From Ureibacillus endophyticus (lineage in GTDB: Bacteria; Bacillota; Bacilli; Bacillales_A; Planococcaceae), in contig NZ_RBZN01000002.1 of assembly GCF_003628435.1 (NCBI RefSeq), positions 1 through 64,000 of the forward strand: 64,000 nucleotides of DNA, written 5' to 3'. This document shows, piece by piece, positions 16,786 through 25,680 of this stretch. Position numbers and translations under genes: made by a program. Below the pieces are notes generated by a model, which ran no database searches, had not been told where the DNA came from, and saw only the letters and a program-made list of their open reading frames with translations. Position 1 is the first letter of the stretch; every line of letters begins with the position of its first letter.

Positions 16786-17693
16786 TGTTCCATATATTCT
16801 TGTATACATTCGATTGCAATATCTGGGCGGTCTGTAACGATACCTTTTGCACCAATTTCAAGTAAATGATGTATTGTATTCACATCATTTATTGTCCAGT
16901 AATGAACTGGGATATTCAACTTCCCTAAAAAGGCAATGAATCTTGCTGAATCTAATGAGACTACGCCATGTTTTATTGGAATTTGGAAAACATCCACTTT
17001 CGGATGGTACAAATGTCCAAATTGACTCGTGAAAGCAGTAAACGCTTTTCGTACATCATTTTCTCCAGCGCCTAATGCTACTCGGTTTTGTGCATACAAA
17101 TTAAAGCGGTCCACTTGTTCACTAAAGAAGCTTGTTACGACAATTCGATTTTCAGCGTTATATTCTTCAATTAATCTCCATAATTTAGAAGGCATTAAGC
17201 TTCCTTCATACGTATCTGGTCCATCTTTTATATCGATATTTATATAAGTATTTGGATATGTTTCAAGGAGTTCTCTTAAAGTTACGACTTCAACTTTTTC
17301 TTCTTTATAAGGAAAATTACCTTCTAAATCTTGAAAGTTATACCCAAAATTTAATTGTTTTAATTCATCTAAATTTAATTCTCTTACAAAACCTACTCCA
17401 TCACTTGTTCGGTCAACTGTTTCGTCATGAAATACAATGATTTCTTCATCCTTTGTTAAACGGATGTCTACTTCAAATCCGTCAACGCCTAAAGAAAAAG
17501 ATTTTTCAAATGCAGGCATTGTATGTTCAGGTGCTAAATGAGAACCACCACGGTGTGCTAAAACAATCGGTTGATTCGTTTGTAATACTTCTTTATCATC
17601 ACGTCTTTGTGGCTTTGATACTGCTTTACTACCAGCCCATGCTGCGGCGCTAGCAGCAGCGATTGCAAGCGCTACTTTTGTTTTTTTACCCAT
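16776..17693 (-). CDS. Glycerophosphodiester phosphodiesterase family protein, membrane-anchored
   Basis: GDPD enzymes hydrolyse glycerophosphodiesters to sn-glycerol 3-phosphate and an alcohol. The 305-residue protein has an Ala-rich N-terminal export or anchor segment (VALAIAAASAAAWAGS), then the TIM-barrel GDPD motifs: VLAHRGGSHLAPEHT near residue 45 (catalytic His with the metal-binding Glu), GFEVDIRLTKD near 72, VFHDETVDRTS near 87 and INIDIKDG near 150. The start ATG 17693 is preceded by AAGGAGG with ideal spacing. The exact substrate (phospholipid head groups or teichoic acid fragments) is not evident. It is a single gene convergent with ylbF. Confidence 0.9.
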   Translation of the reverse strand: MGKKTKVALAIAAASAAAWAGSKAVSKPQRRDDKEVLQTNQPIVLAHRGGSHLAPEHTMPAFEKSFSLGVDGFEVDIRLTKDEEIIVFHDETVDRTSDGVGFVRELNLDELKQLNFGYNFQDLEGNFPYKEEKVEVVTLRELLETYPNTYINIDIKDGPDTYEGSLMPSKLWRLIEEYNAENRIVVTSFFSEQVDRFNLYAQNRVALGAGENDVRKAFTAFTSQFGHLYHPKVDVFQIPIKHGVVSLDSARFIAFLGKLNIPVHYWTINDVNTIHHLLEIGAKGIVTDRPDIAIECIQEYMEQKK

Positions 17694-17883
17694 TTTGATC
17701 CTCCTTATATGGAACGTAACTATGTCTAAACGGCATTTCTCATTTCATCACAATTAATAAATTTATTCACCATAATCTATAATAATGATTATAACGGAAA
17801 ATCTTACCTCATGTCAGCTAAACTCTGTTGCTATCAAAAATAACTCTATGGTATGCTTTTATGTAAGAAATGAGGGAATACAA

Positions 17884-18156
17884 ATGCAGGAACGACAAGG
17901 AATTATTGTTTACGTCCACCAATTAAAACATGCTAAAAGTTTAAGAAAATACGGACATGTACATTATATTTCACGAAAATTAAAATATGTTTTAATTTAT
18001 TGTAATCGGGATGAAATAGAGTCAACAATAAATAAAATACAACGCCTTCCTTTTGTGAAAGACGTTGTTGAATCGTATCGCCCGTTCTTAAAAACTGAAT
18101 TTGAAAATGCAAAACCAGATAAGGCAAAAGAGTATGATTATAAAATAGGTTTATAA
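17884..18156 (+). CDS. ylbG: YlbG, UPF0298 family protein
   Basis: The 90-residue cytoplasmic protein matches the short YlbG family (DUF2129/UPF0298), which begins with a conserved (R/Q)QG(I/L)IV(Y/W) strand; here [21 protein letters not shown], then [14 protein letters not shown] and [13 protein letters not shown]. Function is unknown. ATG 17884 is selected because GAGGG (17872-17876) lies 7 bases upstream; the longer frame from 17785 has no site. As in B. subtilis it lies in the stretch between ylbF and the rsmD-coaD pair, here with a phosphodiesterase and two other genes interposed. Confidence 0.85.
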   Translation: MQERQGIIVYVHQLKHAKSLRKYGHVHYISRKLKYVLIYCNRDEIESTINKIQRLPFVKDVVESYRPFLKTEFENAKPDKAKEYDYKIGL

Positions 18157-18166
18157 GAAGTTGAAA

Positions 18167-18556
18167 TTATTGTTTTGGTGGAATAAAGTGATTCATTCGT
18201 AAGATTCCGATTAAATGTTGATAATATAAAGTTGTTTCGGAATAGAAAGAAGAATGTTTAACTTCCATTGGAATAGCTTTTTTACCAATCTCTTGTAATG
18301 CATTTTCAAAAATCGTAAGTCTTTGGGAAGGTTTTTCTGGATTATAAGGAATACCTTCACGACATATGTAAATAGGCATAAACTTACCTTCCCCTGCTGC
18401 TTTAAACGTAACGGCAATTGAAGCTACTTGTTTATCCCCTATATTCGAAATGAAAATAAATGCATTATGGAATCTTTTTTCGTTTGTTTTGACGAGCTCA
18501 CAAAGTTCAAAAACATCTCCATAACCTTGTCCAAGTTCTATAAATTGTTGTATCAA
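18167..18556 (-). CDS. Conserved Bacillales protein of unknown function
   Basis: This roughly 130-residue cytoplasmic protein has segments I recall from a conserved Bacillales family of unknown role, sometimes carrying a doubtful methylthioribose kinase label: IQQFIELGQGYGDVFEL at the start, PIYICREGIPYNPEKPSQR in the middle and LYYQHLIGILRMNHFIPP at the end. It is far too short for a real methylthioribose kinase, so I would not use that name. The start is probably TTG 18556; the upstream ATG at 18568 abuts the GAAAGG site and cannot be used with it. It is convergent with ylbG. Confidence 0.7.
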   Translation of the reverse strand: MIQQFIELGQGYGDVFELCELVKTNEKRFHNAFIFISNIGDKQVASIAVTFKAAGEGKFMPIYICREGIPYNPEKPSQRLTIFENALQEIGKKAIPMEVKHSSFYSETTLYYQHLIGILRMNHFIPPKQ

Positions 18557-18609
18557 AATTTCACACATCCTTTCTACACAATAGTATCATGATGCAGGAG
18601 GTAAGGCAC

Positions 18610-20031
18610 ATGAAATATGCTTTAAGTTTCTTTACAGTACTTATTTTAGTCATAAGTGGCATGCTCTTTTTCCAATATCAAGTATATTCAGATAAAGTCG
18701 AGACGCGTGAGGATCATTTCACTTATACACAAGAAATCGAAATTACATATCGAAATGATAGCTTAGACATTCGTCACCATTTTAAAAATTTGCCAAATCA
18801 AGTGATTGATATTCAGTGGCCAAAACTAGCAGTAAATCCTGATTGTTTTATAGAAGCAGAAAATACTTGTAAACGCTTAAGCGAGGATAAAACTAAGTTT
18901 GAAATCGGAGACAACCATAGTCAGTCGTTGTCTTATATCATACCATTAAATAATGGTATAAAATCTAACCAATTATTAAAGGATATATTTGTTTCCTTAA
19001 AACTTGGCGAAGTTTCTTATTCAACTGTACATATTTCAACGGAAAAAGATGTTAAAGGACAATGGATAACTGGTTTACCTGAAGTTGGTCAACAAACATT
19101 ATCCCTTGTAAACTATTCAATGTTCGGTGGAAAAGGCCCTGTTTCTGAATTGTATTATAATGCAAATAATTTAATTCAACAGGATCCAATTGATAATGTT
19201 TCAATTTACTCTAAAAAACCACTAACTAAAGATTTTACTACTAAGTTAAAGGAATTGAATTTTTTAAACGAGAACCATATTGTGCTTGTGGAAGGGGAGA
19301 ATGTTTCAAAACTTCAAGGTAAACGAATTTTATTTTTGAAGAATTTTACAACGAATGTTTTATATCGTCAAGTAATTCTTTCACAAGTAAAAGCGCAATT
19401 TAAATTTAATGAAAGCCCAATTTGGTTATATGAAACGGTGGCGTCATTTTTAGCTGGTACTACAATAGGTGGAGAGAAATCGACAGAAATTGTAAATACA
19501 CTAACACATCAAATGACAGACACACAATTAGCAAACTGGCTTCAAAGATTAAACGATTTAAAAGGTAAAGAAATATCCACAAAAATATTAGATGAAGCGT
19601 TATCTGAAGTATTTGGTATCCATACTAATTATCTAAGTATGAACGAATCTACGAATGAAGTTTTTCCATTCTTATTTAATGATAATCGAGAAATTTTAGT
19701 AAATTCACATTTGCAAAAAGATATTAATGTGATTTTTAAAGATGGTCAGATTTTGTATTCTGCTGATGCTTTATTAAAACATTTAGGTTACGAGGCAAGT
19801 AACGGCGAGAATGGTTATTATGTTCATAGCAAAGAACGTAATTTCCGATTCCCTGAAAATCATGGTTTCTATGTTTATAACGAAAGAAGATACAATACAG
19901 TATCCAATCCTATCGTTCGAGTTGCAGGAATTAACTACATAGAAGAAACATGGTTGCAAAAATTATTTACAGTAGAAATAATGAAAAAAGATGATTCAAT
20001 AACAATAAAAACTACTACAACACAACAATAG
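18610..20031 (+). CDS. Membrane-anchored extracytoplasmic protein with degenerate peptidase-like core
   Basis: I do not recognise a named family for this 473-residue protein. Visible parts: an N-terminal membrane anchor (YALSFFTVLILVISGMLFF), a beta-rich region, a central stretch RQVILSQVKAQ..PIWLYETVASFLAG (residues ~254-280), and a C-terminal region (~365-470: DINVIFKDGQILYSADALLKHLGYEA, PIVRVAGINYIEETW) like copper-amine-oxidase N-terminal/stalk repeats that bind the cell wall. The central stretch has the layout of the MA-type gluzincin zinc peptidases (HExxH then PxWxxEG), but SQVKA replaces HExxH, so it may be an inactive relative. ATG 18610 follows AGGAGGT (18596-18602). It sits just upstream of rsmD, with 16 bases between. 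Confidence 0.7.
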   Translation: MKYALSFFTVLILVISGMLFFQYQVYSDKVETREDHFTYTQEIEITYRNDSLDIRHHFKNLPNQVIDIQWPKLAVNPDCFIEAENTCKRLSEDKTKFEIGDNHSQSLSYIIPLNNGIKSNQLLKDIFVSLKLGEVSYSTVHISTEKDVKGQWITGLPEVGQQTLSLVNYSMFGGKGPVSELYYNANNLIQQDPIDNVSIYSKKPLTKDFTTKLKELNFLNENHIVLVEGENVSKLQGKRILFLKNFTTNVLYRQVILSQVKAQFKFNESPIWLYETVASFLAGTTIGGEKSTEIVNTLTHQMTDTQLANWLQRLNDLKGKEISTKILDEALSEVFGIHTNYLSMNESTNEVFPFLFNDNREILVNSHLQKDINVIFKDGQILYSADALLKHLGYEASNGENGYYVHSKERNFRFPENHGFYVYNERRYNTVSNPIVRVAGINYIEETWLQKLFTVEIMKKDDSITIKTTTTQQ

Positions 20032-20047
20032 AAGGTTTGGTGATGAC

Positions 20048-20605
20048 ATGAGAGTTGTAGCAGGTGAAAGAAAAGGTATGCCTTTAAAAGCAATCACTGG
20101 TACTACTACAAGACCAACAACAGATAAAGTAAAAGAATCGATATTTAACATAATTGGTCCTTTTTTTGAAGGTGGAATTGTATTAGACCTTTTTGCTGGT
20201 AGCGGTGGATTAGGGATTGAAACATTAAGTAGAGGTGCAAGTCGCGGAATTTTTGTTGAAAAGGATGGACGTGCATACCAAACTTTATTGGAAAATATTA
20301 AAAAATGCCGTTATGAAGAGATTGTTGAAACGTATAAAACCGATGCCAACCGAGCTGTTAAAGGCTTACTTAAAAGAGATATACAAATTAATTACTTGTT
20401 TATGGATCCGCCATACGCCAAAGTTGAATATTACGACCTCATTTTAACTTTAATAGAGGCGAATAAGTTAACAGATGATGCTATTATCGTTTGTGAACAT
20501 GCGAAAGAAGTTGACTTACCTAAAGAATACGGTGAATTTACTTTAACTAGACAAGAAAATTACGGGGGAACAATTATCTCTATATATCGCAAAATATATG
20601 GATAA
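20048..20605 (+). CDS. rsmD: RsmD, 16S rRNA guanine-N2 methyltransferase
   Basis: RsmD methylates G966 (E. coli numbering) of 16S rRNA using S-adenosylmethionine. The 185-residue protein opens with MRVVAGERKGMPLKAITGTTTRPTTDKVKE, typical of the family, followed by the SAM-binding VLDLFAGSGGLGIE near residue 46 and the catalytic NPPY-type motif as FMDPPYA near residue 120. It corresponds to B. subtilis YlbH and is followed 18 bases later by coaD, an arrangement shared by very many bacteria. Confidence 0.94.
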   Translation: MRVVAGERKGMPLKAITGTTTRPTTDKVKESIFNIIGPFFEGGIVLDLFAGSGGLGIETLSRGASRGIFVEKDGRAYQTLLENIKKCRYEEIVETYKTDANRAVKGLLKRDIQINYLFMDPPYAKVEYYDLILTLIEANKLTDDAIIVCEHAKEVDLPKEYGEFTLTRQENYGGTIISIYRKIYG

Positions 20606-21111
<506 letters not shown>

Positions 21112-21112
<1 letters not shown>

Positions 21113-21156
21113 AAAAATGGACAAAATCATAAAATGTGATTTTGTCCATTTTTTTA
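21112..21156. terminator. Bidirectional terminator between coaD and ylbJ
   Basis: AAAAAATGGACAAAATCA and TGATTTTGTCCATTTTTT make an 18-bp stem, with A and T flanks suiting both convergent genes. Confidence 0.9.
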
Positions 21157-22065
21157 AATGAAAATTAAATAGTATAATAATGGAATTAGCAAGGCGTAAA
21201 ATAATCGCATTATTGTGTACGGCTTTAGCGAAAGTTGTTCACTTTTTGCAATAACAGCAACTTGCATATGAATACTTAAACTTTGAGTTGTTAAGAAGAG
21301 GGCTAGGATAACTGGTAATAGTGATGGTTGTCCAATAAATAATTCATTACCAATTTTTAAGCCGTTTGTCATTTCAAGCATTGCTGCTATTGTGAGCATA
21401 ATCCCATTATGTATTTCTGGAAAAAAGCTTTTCAATGAATGAATGACAACTGTATAAATTGTTGTAAAGAAAATAATTGTCGATCCCACAACTAAAACAG
21501 TAGGGATGCTATCTTTAATGCTACTAGTAAATGGGTTTGGTTGTTTAGTAGATTTGACTTCTGTAAAGGTTAGCGATTCATTCTGTCCTTGTCCAAAATA
21601 AAAATAAAAACATCCAAGGATGATTAGTGAAAAAACATGGTATAGGATTAAATACTGCCAACTAAATGTCGTATCATTTAATAAATCATTTCCAACAAAT
21701 CCAAGTACGAATAGAGGGCTTGGACTATGACAAATACTTAAGAGGATGTTCGCTTCTTTTAAGGAGATTTGTTTGCTTTTTTTCAAATACGTAATAGTAG
21801 CTGCTCCTGTAGGAAAGCCTCCTAATGCGCTAATTCCATATGTTTTTAAATATAATTGAAATCGTGATAAAGAGTTGTTCGTATTAGGTGTTAAACGTAT
21901 AAACCATTGGGTCAGAATTAAATAAGGCAATAAATATGGAAATAATGCCTCCATAAATAAATCAATGCCCAAATCTGTACCTTGATGGGCTACTCCAGGG
22001 AATAGCAACAATAAACAAATTAAAGTGATACAAATTAATAAATATACTAGTGGAATAAGCATCAT
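21154..22065 (-). CDS. ylbJ: YlbJ-like sporulation integral membrane protein
   Basis: The 303-residue protein has about eight membrane segments and the Gate/nucleoside-recognition layout of YlbJ: FMEALFPYLLPYLIL near residue 37, GISALGGFPTGAATI near 75 and SPSPLFVLGFVG near 113. In B. subtilis YlbJ is made in the mother cell under sigma-E and is needed for heat-resistant spores. This copy is about 100 residues shorter than I recall for B. subtilis YlbJ. It lies between coaD and ylbL as in B. subtilis; the patatin-like ylbK that follows there is absent. ATG 22065 or 22062 is possible; the upstream GAAAAGAG is poorly spaced for both, so the start is uncertain. Confidence 0.78.
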   Translation of the reverse strand: MMLIPLVYLLICITLICLLLLFPGVAHQGTDLGIDLFMEALFPYLLPYLILTQWFIRLTPNTNNSLSRFQLYLKTYGISALGGFPTGAATITYLKKSKQISLKEANILLSICHSPSPLFVLGFVGNDLLNDTTFSWQYLILYHVFSLIILGCFYFYFGQGQNESLTFTEVKSTKQPNPFTSSIKDSIPTVLVVGSTIIFFTTIYTVVIHSLKSFFPEIHNGIMLTIAAMLEMTNGLKIGNELFIGQPSLLPVILALFLTTQSLSIHMQVAVIAKSEQLSLKPYTIMRLFYALLIPLLYYLIFI

Positions 22066-22171
22066 CTCTTTTCAAATTTTTGTTTTCCAAATCCTCTAAT
22101 GCTAAACTAATATATGCGATAATTTAAATTTTTAGTCTATTAATTTGTTACATCTGGAGGTGCAATAAATA

Positions 22172-23227
22172 TTGAAAAAGGCACTATTCACTGTAGTGAT
22201 TCCGTTATTGATTGTATTTTTCTTAGCTTTTTATAAACTCGACTATTATATTATGAAACCTGGTAGTGCCTATGATGTTAGCCAGTTTGTAACCGTTGAT
22301 GGAGGAGATCAAGACGACAGCGGATCTCTTAGCCTCATGACAGTTGCAATGGCTCCAGCAACACCTCTTACCTTTGTGATTGCGTATTTTCGAGAGTTTG
22401 AAGAAATAATGGAAATGGAAGAAGTTCGTCAAGAAGAAGAAGATGAAGAAGAATATAGTGTTAGACAATTTAAGCTCATGACCGATTCCCAATTTAATGC
22501 TCTTTTCGTTGCGTTTAAGAAAGCGAATTTACCTTATACAATTGAATACAATGGAATCACAATATTAAACGTACTATCAGGTGGGGCAGCAGATGGTAAG
22601 TTACGACCTGGTGATGAAATTGTAGAGATAGATGGCAAATTAATTAATCGAGCTGAAGAATTAACTAAAATCTTAAGTAAGAAAACCCTTAATGAAGAAG
22701 TAAAACTAGTCATAAATCGAAATGAAGAATTATTAGATAAAACACTTACTTTAAAAGAAATACCGGGAGAAGAACACAACCGGGTTGGAATTGGGATTAC
22801 ATATTCAGAAAGTAAGTCTATTAAAACAGACCCTTTAGTGAATGTGAATGCAGAAAATATTGGTGGCCCATCAGCTGGCTTAATGTTTACACTAGAAATT
22901 TTAAATCAATTACTTGATGAAGATTTATCTAAAGGATATAACATTGCAGGCACAGGAGAGATGCATGAAGATGGAACGGTTGGTAGAATTGGCGGGATTG
23001 AAAAGAAAGTAGTCGCTGCCCATGAAGATGGAATGGAAATCTTTTTTGCCCCAGATGATGAAATAACAGAGAATATGAAAAAGTTGAATCCAAATATAAA
23101 AACAAACTATGAGGCTGCTGTTGAAACGGCCAAAAAAATAAAAACGGATATGCAAATTGTCCCTGTAAAAAATATTGATGATGCTCTTAACTATTTACGA
23201 AACTTATCACCAAAAGAAACAAAATAA
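22172..23227 (+). CDS. ylbL: YlbL, membrane-anchored PDZ and Lon-type protease
   Basis: This 351-residue protein has an N-terminal membrane anchor, a PDZ domain (~120-190; NVLSGGAADGKLRPGDEIVEIDG) and a C-terminal Lon (S16) serine protease domain. The catalytic Ser is in NIGGPSAGLMFTLEIL (about residue 233) and the catalytic Lys in GGIEKKVVAA (about 277). In B. subtilis YlbL helps degrade the SOS cell-division inhibitor YneA. An acidic run (EEVRQEEEDEEEYS, ~85-100) lies between the anchor and the PDZ domain. TTG 22172 follows GGAGGT by 10 bases. The gene has its own upstream region, divergent from ylbJ, and its own terminator. Confidence 0.92.
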   Translation: MKKALFTVVIPLLIVFFLAFYKLDYYIMKPGSAYDVSQFVTVDGGDQDDSGSLSLMTVAMAPATPLTFVIAYFREFEEIMEMEEVRQEEEDEEEYSVRQFKLMTDSQFNALFVAFKKANLPYTIEYNGITILNVLSGGAADGKLRPGDEIVEIDGKLINRAEELTKILSKKTLNEEVKLVINRNEELLDKTLTLKEIPGEEHNRVGIGITYSESKSIKTDPLVNVNAENIGGPSAGLMFTLEILNQLLDEDLSKGYNIAGTGEMHEDGTVGRIGGIEKKVVAAHEDGMEIFFAPDDEITENMKKLNPNIKTNYEAAVETAKKIKTDMQIVPVKNIDDALNYLRNLSPKETK

Positions 23228-23229
23228 GC

Positions 23230-23281
23230 TTCAAAAAAGCGAGCTAGTGAACAGAATTTAGTTCACTAACTCGCTTTTAGT
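23230..23281. terminator. Terminator between ylbL and tmcAL
   Basis: AAAAAAGCGAGCTAGTGAAC pairs with GTTCACTAACTCGCTTTT around an eight-base loop (one mismatch); both flanks suit the two convergent genes. Confidence 0.85.
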
Positions 23282-23303
23282 TTATATCTAATAGGAGCCT
23301 TAT

Positions 23304-24512
23304 CTATAAGCGAATAGGCGGTGTTTGGTAATCTCCATTAGGTTCATGCTGACTAATTAAACTTAAACCTTGTGCGTACATTTCTGTTGCGCGGAGGTCC
23401 AATTGTAACATAGGGTCTTTTGTTGAGGCAACTCGACTTATTAAAGGTAATTTAAAGCTCTTTTTGTTTTCAGATAAATATTTTTGGCCAGCACTGGTCA
23501 TACCTAATAAGCGAATATAAGATGGTTTTGAAAATTGGTGTAAGGTCTCTTTTGTAATACCAGTATAAATATGTGTAATCATGCGTTGTAGCCTTGTCCA
23601 TGTATAACGCTTTGATTTTAAGTTTGTCATGAATTGAGAGAATGAAGTACTCTTTCTAGCCGCTTTAATTAGCGCATGTTCGATACCTTCTGTAACATCT
23701 GCATATTGAGTAAGCTGTTCAGGAGTATTTCGTAAAATGGCATATCGTAATAAAGGCCATAATGTATCCCAATTAATAAATTGATTATGTGTTTTACACC
23801 ATGCATTTAATTGAGTAAACGTGGTTGTTGGTACGAATTTTTTTATTTCATCTAAATTTAAAGTTTCAAATAGTGATTTTCGTATACCTGTAGCGCTAGC
23901 GATGGATAAATCAGTATTAATTAAATCATGATAACCTGCTTGTATTCGTTGTATCGTTACAGGTTTTATAGTTAAGTTCAATCGATCAGCTGCTTCAATA
24001 TAATGATAACCCAGTATATTATTCGGTTGTGCCAAGTCAATATAGTCGTTCTCTTCTAGCTTTTTTAGTTTTTCGTATGCCATATATAAACTTTGGGGAT
24101 AACTAAGCCCAGTTGATACAAATTGTTTGATAAGGGCGTTATATTCCTCGTTTTGTTTTTTTAATAATGAATGGGTATTTAAGAAAGGCTGAATAGTCCC
24201 TTGCTCACTGCCAAATGCAAAGGATTCACATTGTATGGCGTCTAAAAGTTGTGTAGCTCCCTCTGCAAAGTGAGTAGCGTTTCCCGTTGAAAAAACGTAT
24301 GGAAGTTCAATAACGATGTCAATTCCACTAGAGAGTGCCATTTTAGCGCGGTGCCATTTATCAACTAATGCGGGTTCTCCGCGTTGTAAAAATTGTCCAC
24401 TCATTACGGCAATAGCAATGTCTGCACCTGTCTCATTTTTTGATTCAGTAATATGGTAATGATGTCCATTGTGAAATGGATTATATTCTACGATTACACC
24501 AACTGCTTTCAT
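23304..24512 (-). CDS. tmcAL: TmcAL, tRNA(Met) cytidine acetate ligase (YlbM)
   Basis: TmcAL uses acetate and ATP to form N4-acetylcytidine at the wobble position of elongator tRNA-Met. The 402-residue protein starts MKAVGVIVEYNPFHNGHHYH, with the HxGH-type nucleotidyl-transfer motif HNGH, followed by VMSGQFLQRGEPALVDKWHRA near residue 35 and VIELPYVFSTGNATHFAEGA near 66, all family hallmarks. The start ATG 24512 is preceded by GGGGTG. It lies opposite to ylbN, in the same order as B. subtilis ylbL-ylbM-ylbN. Confidence 0.94.
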   Translation of the reverse strand: MKAVGVIVEYNPFHNGHHYHITESKNETGADIAIAVMSGQFLQRGEPALVDKWHRAKMALSSGIDIVIELPYVFSTGNATHFAEGATQLLDAIQCESFAFGSEQGTIQPFLNTHSLLKKQNEEYNALIKQFVSTGLSYPQSLYMAYEKLKKLEENDYIDLAQPNNILGYHYIEAADRLNLTIKPVTIQRIQAGYHDLINTDLSIASATGIRKSLFETLNLDEIKKFVPTTTFTQLNAWCKTHNQFINWDTLWPLLRYAILRNTPEQLTQYADVTEGIEHALIKAARKSTSFSQFMTNLKSKRYTWTRLQRMITHIYTGITKETLHQFSKPSYIRLLGMTSAGQKYLSENKKSFKLPLISRVASTKDPMLQLDLRATEMYAQGLSLISQHEPNGDYQTPPIRL

Positions 24513-24714
24513 TGATACACCCCATAGGTTTAAATGTTATTTTTGATATCTTTATTGGGTAACGAAATTATAGCATAATCTACCCATATGTTTTGTAACA
24601 CAATACTTATACTGTCACATTTCAAAGTGAATCGTATCGGTGAAATTTTTGCTCAAAAGATGTTCTATTTATAAAAATTATAATGTTTAATTAGTATAGT
24701 GACAAGAAAATATC

Positions 24715-24743
24715 TTGACATCTAAAAATACACATTATATAAT
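24715..24743 (+). promoter_or_regulatory. Sigma-A promoter of ylbN-rpmF
   Basis: TTGACA (24715-24720), a 17-base spacer and TATAAT (24738-24743) are a perfect consensus promoter, 30 bases before the ylbN start. Confidence 0.9.
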
Positions 24744-24772
24744 CAACATTGTTGTCTCGAGGTGATTAATGA

Positions 24773-25309
24773 ATGAAGTGGTCAATTCATCAATTATCGA
24801 AGTATCGCCAAAATGGGATGCCGATAGATGCAGAAGTACAATTGGATGATGTAAAGAAACGAAATAAAGATATTCGTCATATTTCACCTGTTCATGTTAA
24901 AGGACACTGTACTTTCGGTGCATCACAAATGACTTGTCAGTTTACGCTGACGGCAACATTAACACTTCCTTGTGCCCGCACATGGGAAGATGTTGAATAT
25001 CCAATTAAAGTCGATGCAGTTGAAATTTTCAGCTGGATAGATCCTGAACTTCGTGGTAATGACGATGAAGAAGATATTCATTATATTGATGGAGAAGTAA
25101 TCGACTTAAAACCAGTTTTAGAAGAGCTTGTGCTTTTAGAAATTCCGATGCAAGTATTTAAAGAAAATACTGAAGGACAAGTACAAGGTGGAAAAGGCTG
25201 GAGTTATTCAACAGAAGAAGATGTTGCACGTCAAAACGAAAATGACGAACCAAAAGTGGATCCAAGACTTGCTGCTTTAGCAAAGTATTTTGATCAAACA
25301 GATGAATAG
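24773..25309 (+). CDS. ylbN: YlbN, DUF177/YceD family protein
   Basis: The 178-residue acidic cytoplasmic protein belongs to the DUF177 (YceD) family, linked to large-subunit rRNA accumulation and nearly always encoded immediately before ribosomal protein L32. Visible family elements are the central Cys in FTLTATLTLPCARTWEDVEYPI near residue 70 and the C-terminal segment DPRLAALAKYFDQTDE. It starts at ATG 24773 after GAGGTG and is followed 24 bases later by rpmF. A near-perfect vegetative promoter precedes the pair, which fits high expression with ribosome synthesis. Confidence 0.92.
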   Translation: MKWSIHQLSKYRQNGMPIDAEVQLDDVKKRNKDIRHISPVHVKGHCTFGASQMTCQFTLTATLTLPCARTWEDVEYPIKVDAVEIFSWIDPELRGNDDEEDIHYIDGEVIDLKPVLEELVLLEIPMQVFKENTEGQVQGGKGWSYSTEEDVARQNENDEPKVDPRLAALAKYFDQTDE

Positions 25310-25333
25310 ATAATCTGTAAGGAGGTGCCAATA

Positions 25334-25507
25334 ATGGCTGTACCATTTAGAAGAACTTCTAAAACTGCAAAAAGAAAGCGTCGTACGCATTTCAAATTAT
25401 CTGTACCTGGTATGGTAGCTTGCCCAAACTGTGGAGAAGCAACTTTAGCTCACCACGTATGTAAAGCATGTGGACACTACAAAGGTAAAGAAGTAGTTAG
25501 TAAATAA
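25334..25507 (+). CDS. rpmF: 50S ribosomal protein L32
   Basis: This 57-residue basic protein of the large ribosomal subunit starts [19 protein letters not shown]. It carries the zinc-binding form of the L32 motif: CPNCGE near residue 32 and CKACG near 45, so it is the Cys-positive paralogue. ATG 25334 follows GGAGGTG at 25321-25327; the frame extends slightly upstream but that part overlaps the binding site. It forms one unit with ylbN and ends in a strong terminator. Confidence 0.97.
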   Translation: MAVPFRRTSKTAKRKRRTHFKLSVPGMVACPNCGEATLAHHVCKACGHYKGKEVVSK

Positions 25508-25525
25508 TTCAGTATTTACTAGTTG

Positions 25526-25565
25526 AGGCTATTAGAGAGGCCATGGCTCTCTAATAGCCTTTTAT
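25526..25565 (+). terminator. Terminator after rpmF
   Basis: AGGCTATTAGAGAG (25526-25539) pairs with CTCTCTAATAGCCT (25547-25560), followed by TTTTATT. Confidence 0.9.
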
Positions 25566-25680
25566 TATTTTTTAAAGGAAAATTTTTTCAGGTCACTTGT
25601 CAAATATAAATAAGTCCTTTACTATTTAAATCAAGATAGTTCATTATGTTAAAATAGCAATCATAAAGGGGATGTTTAGA

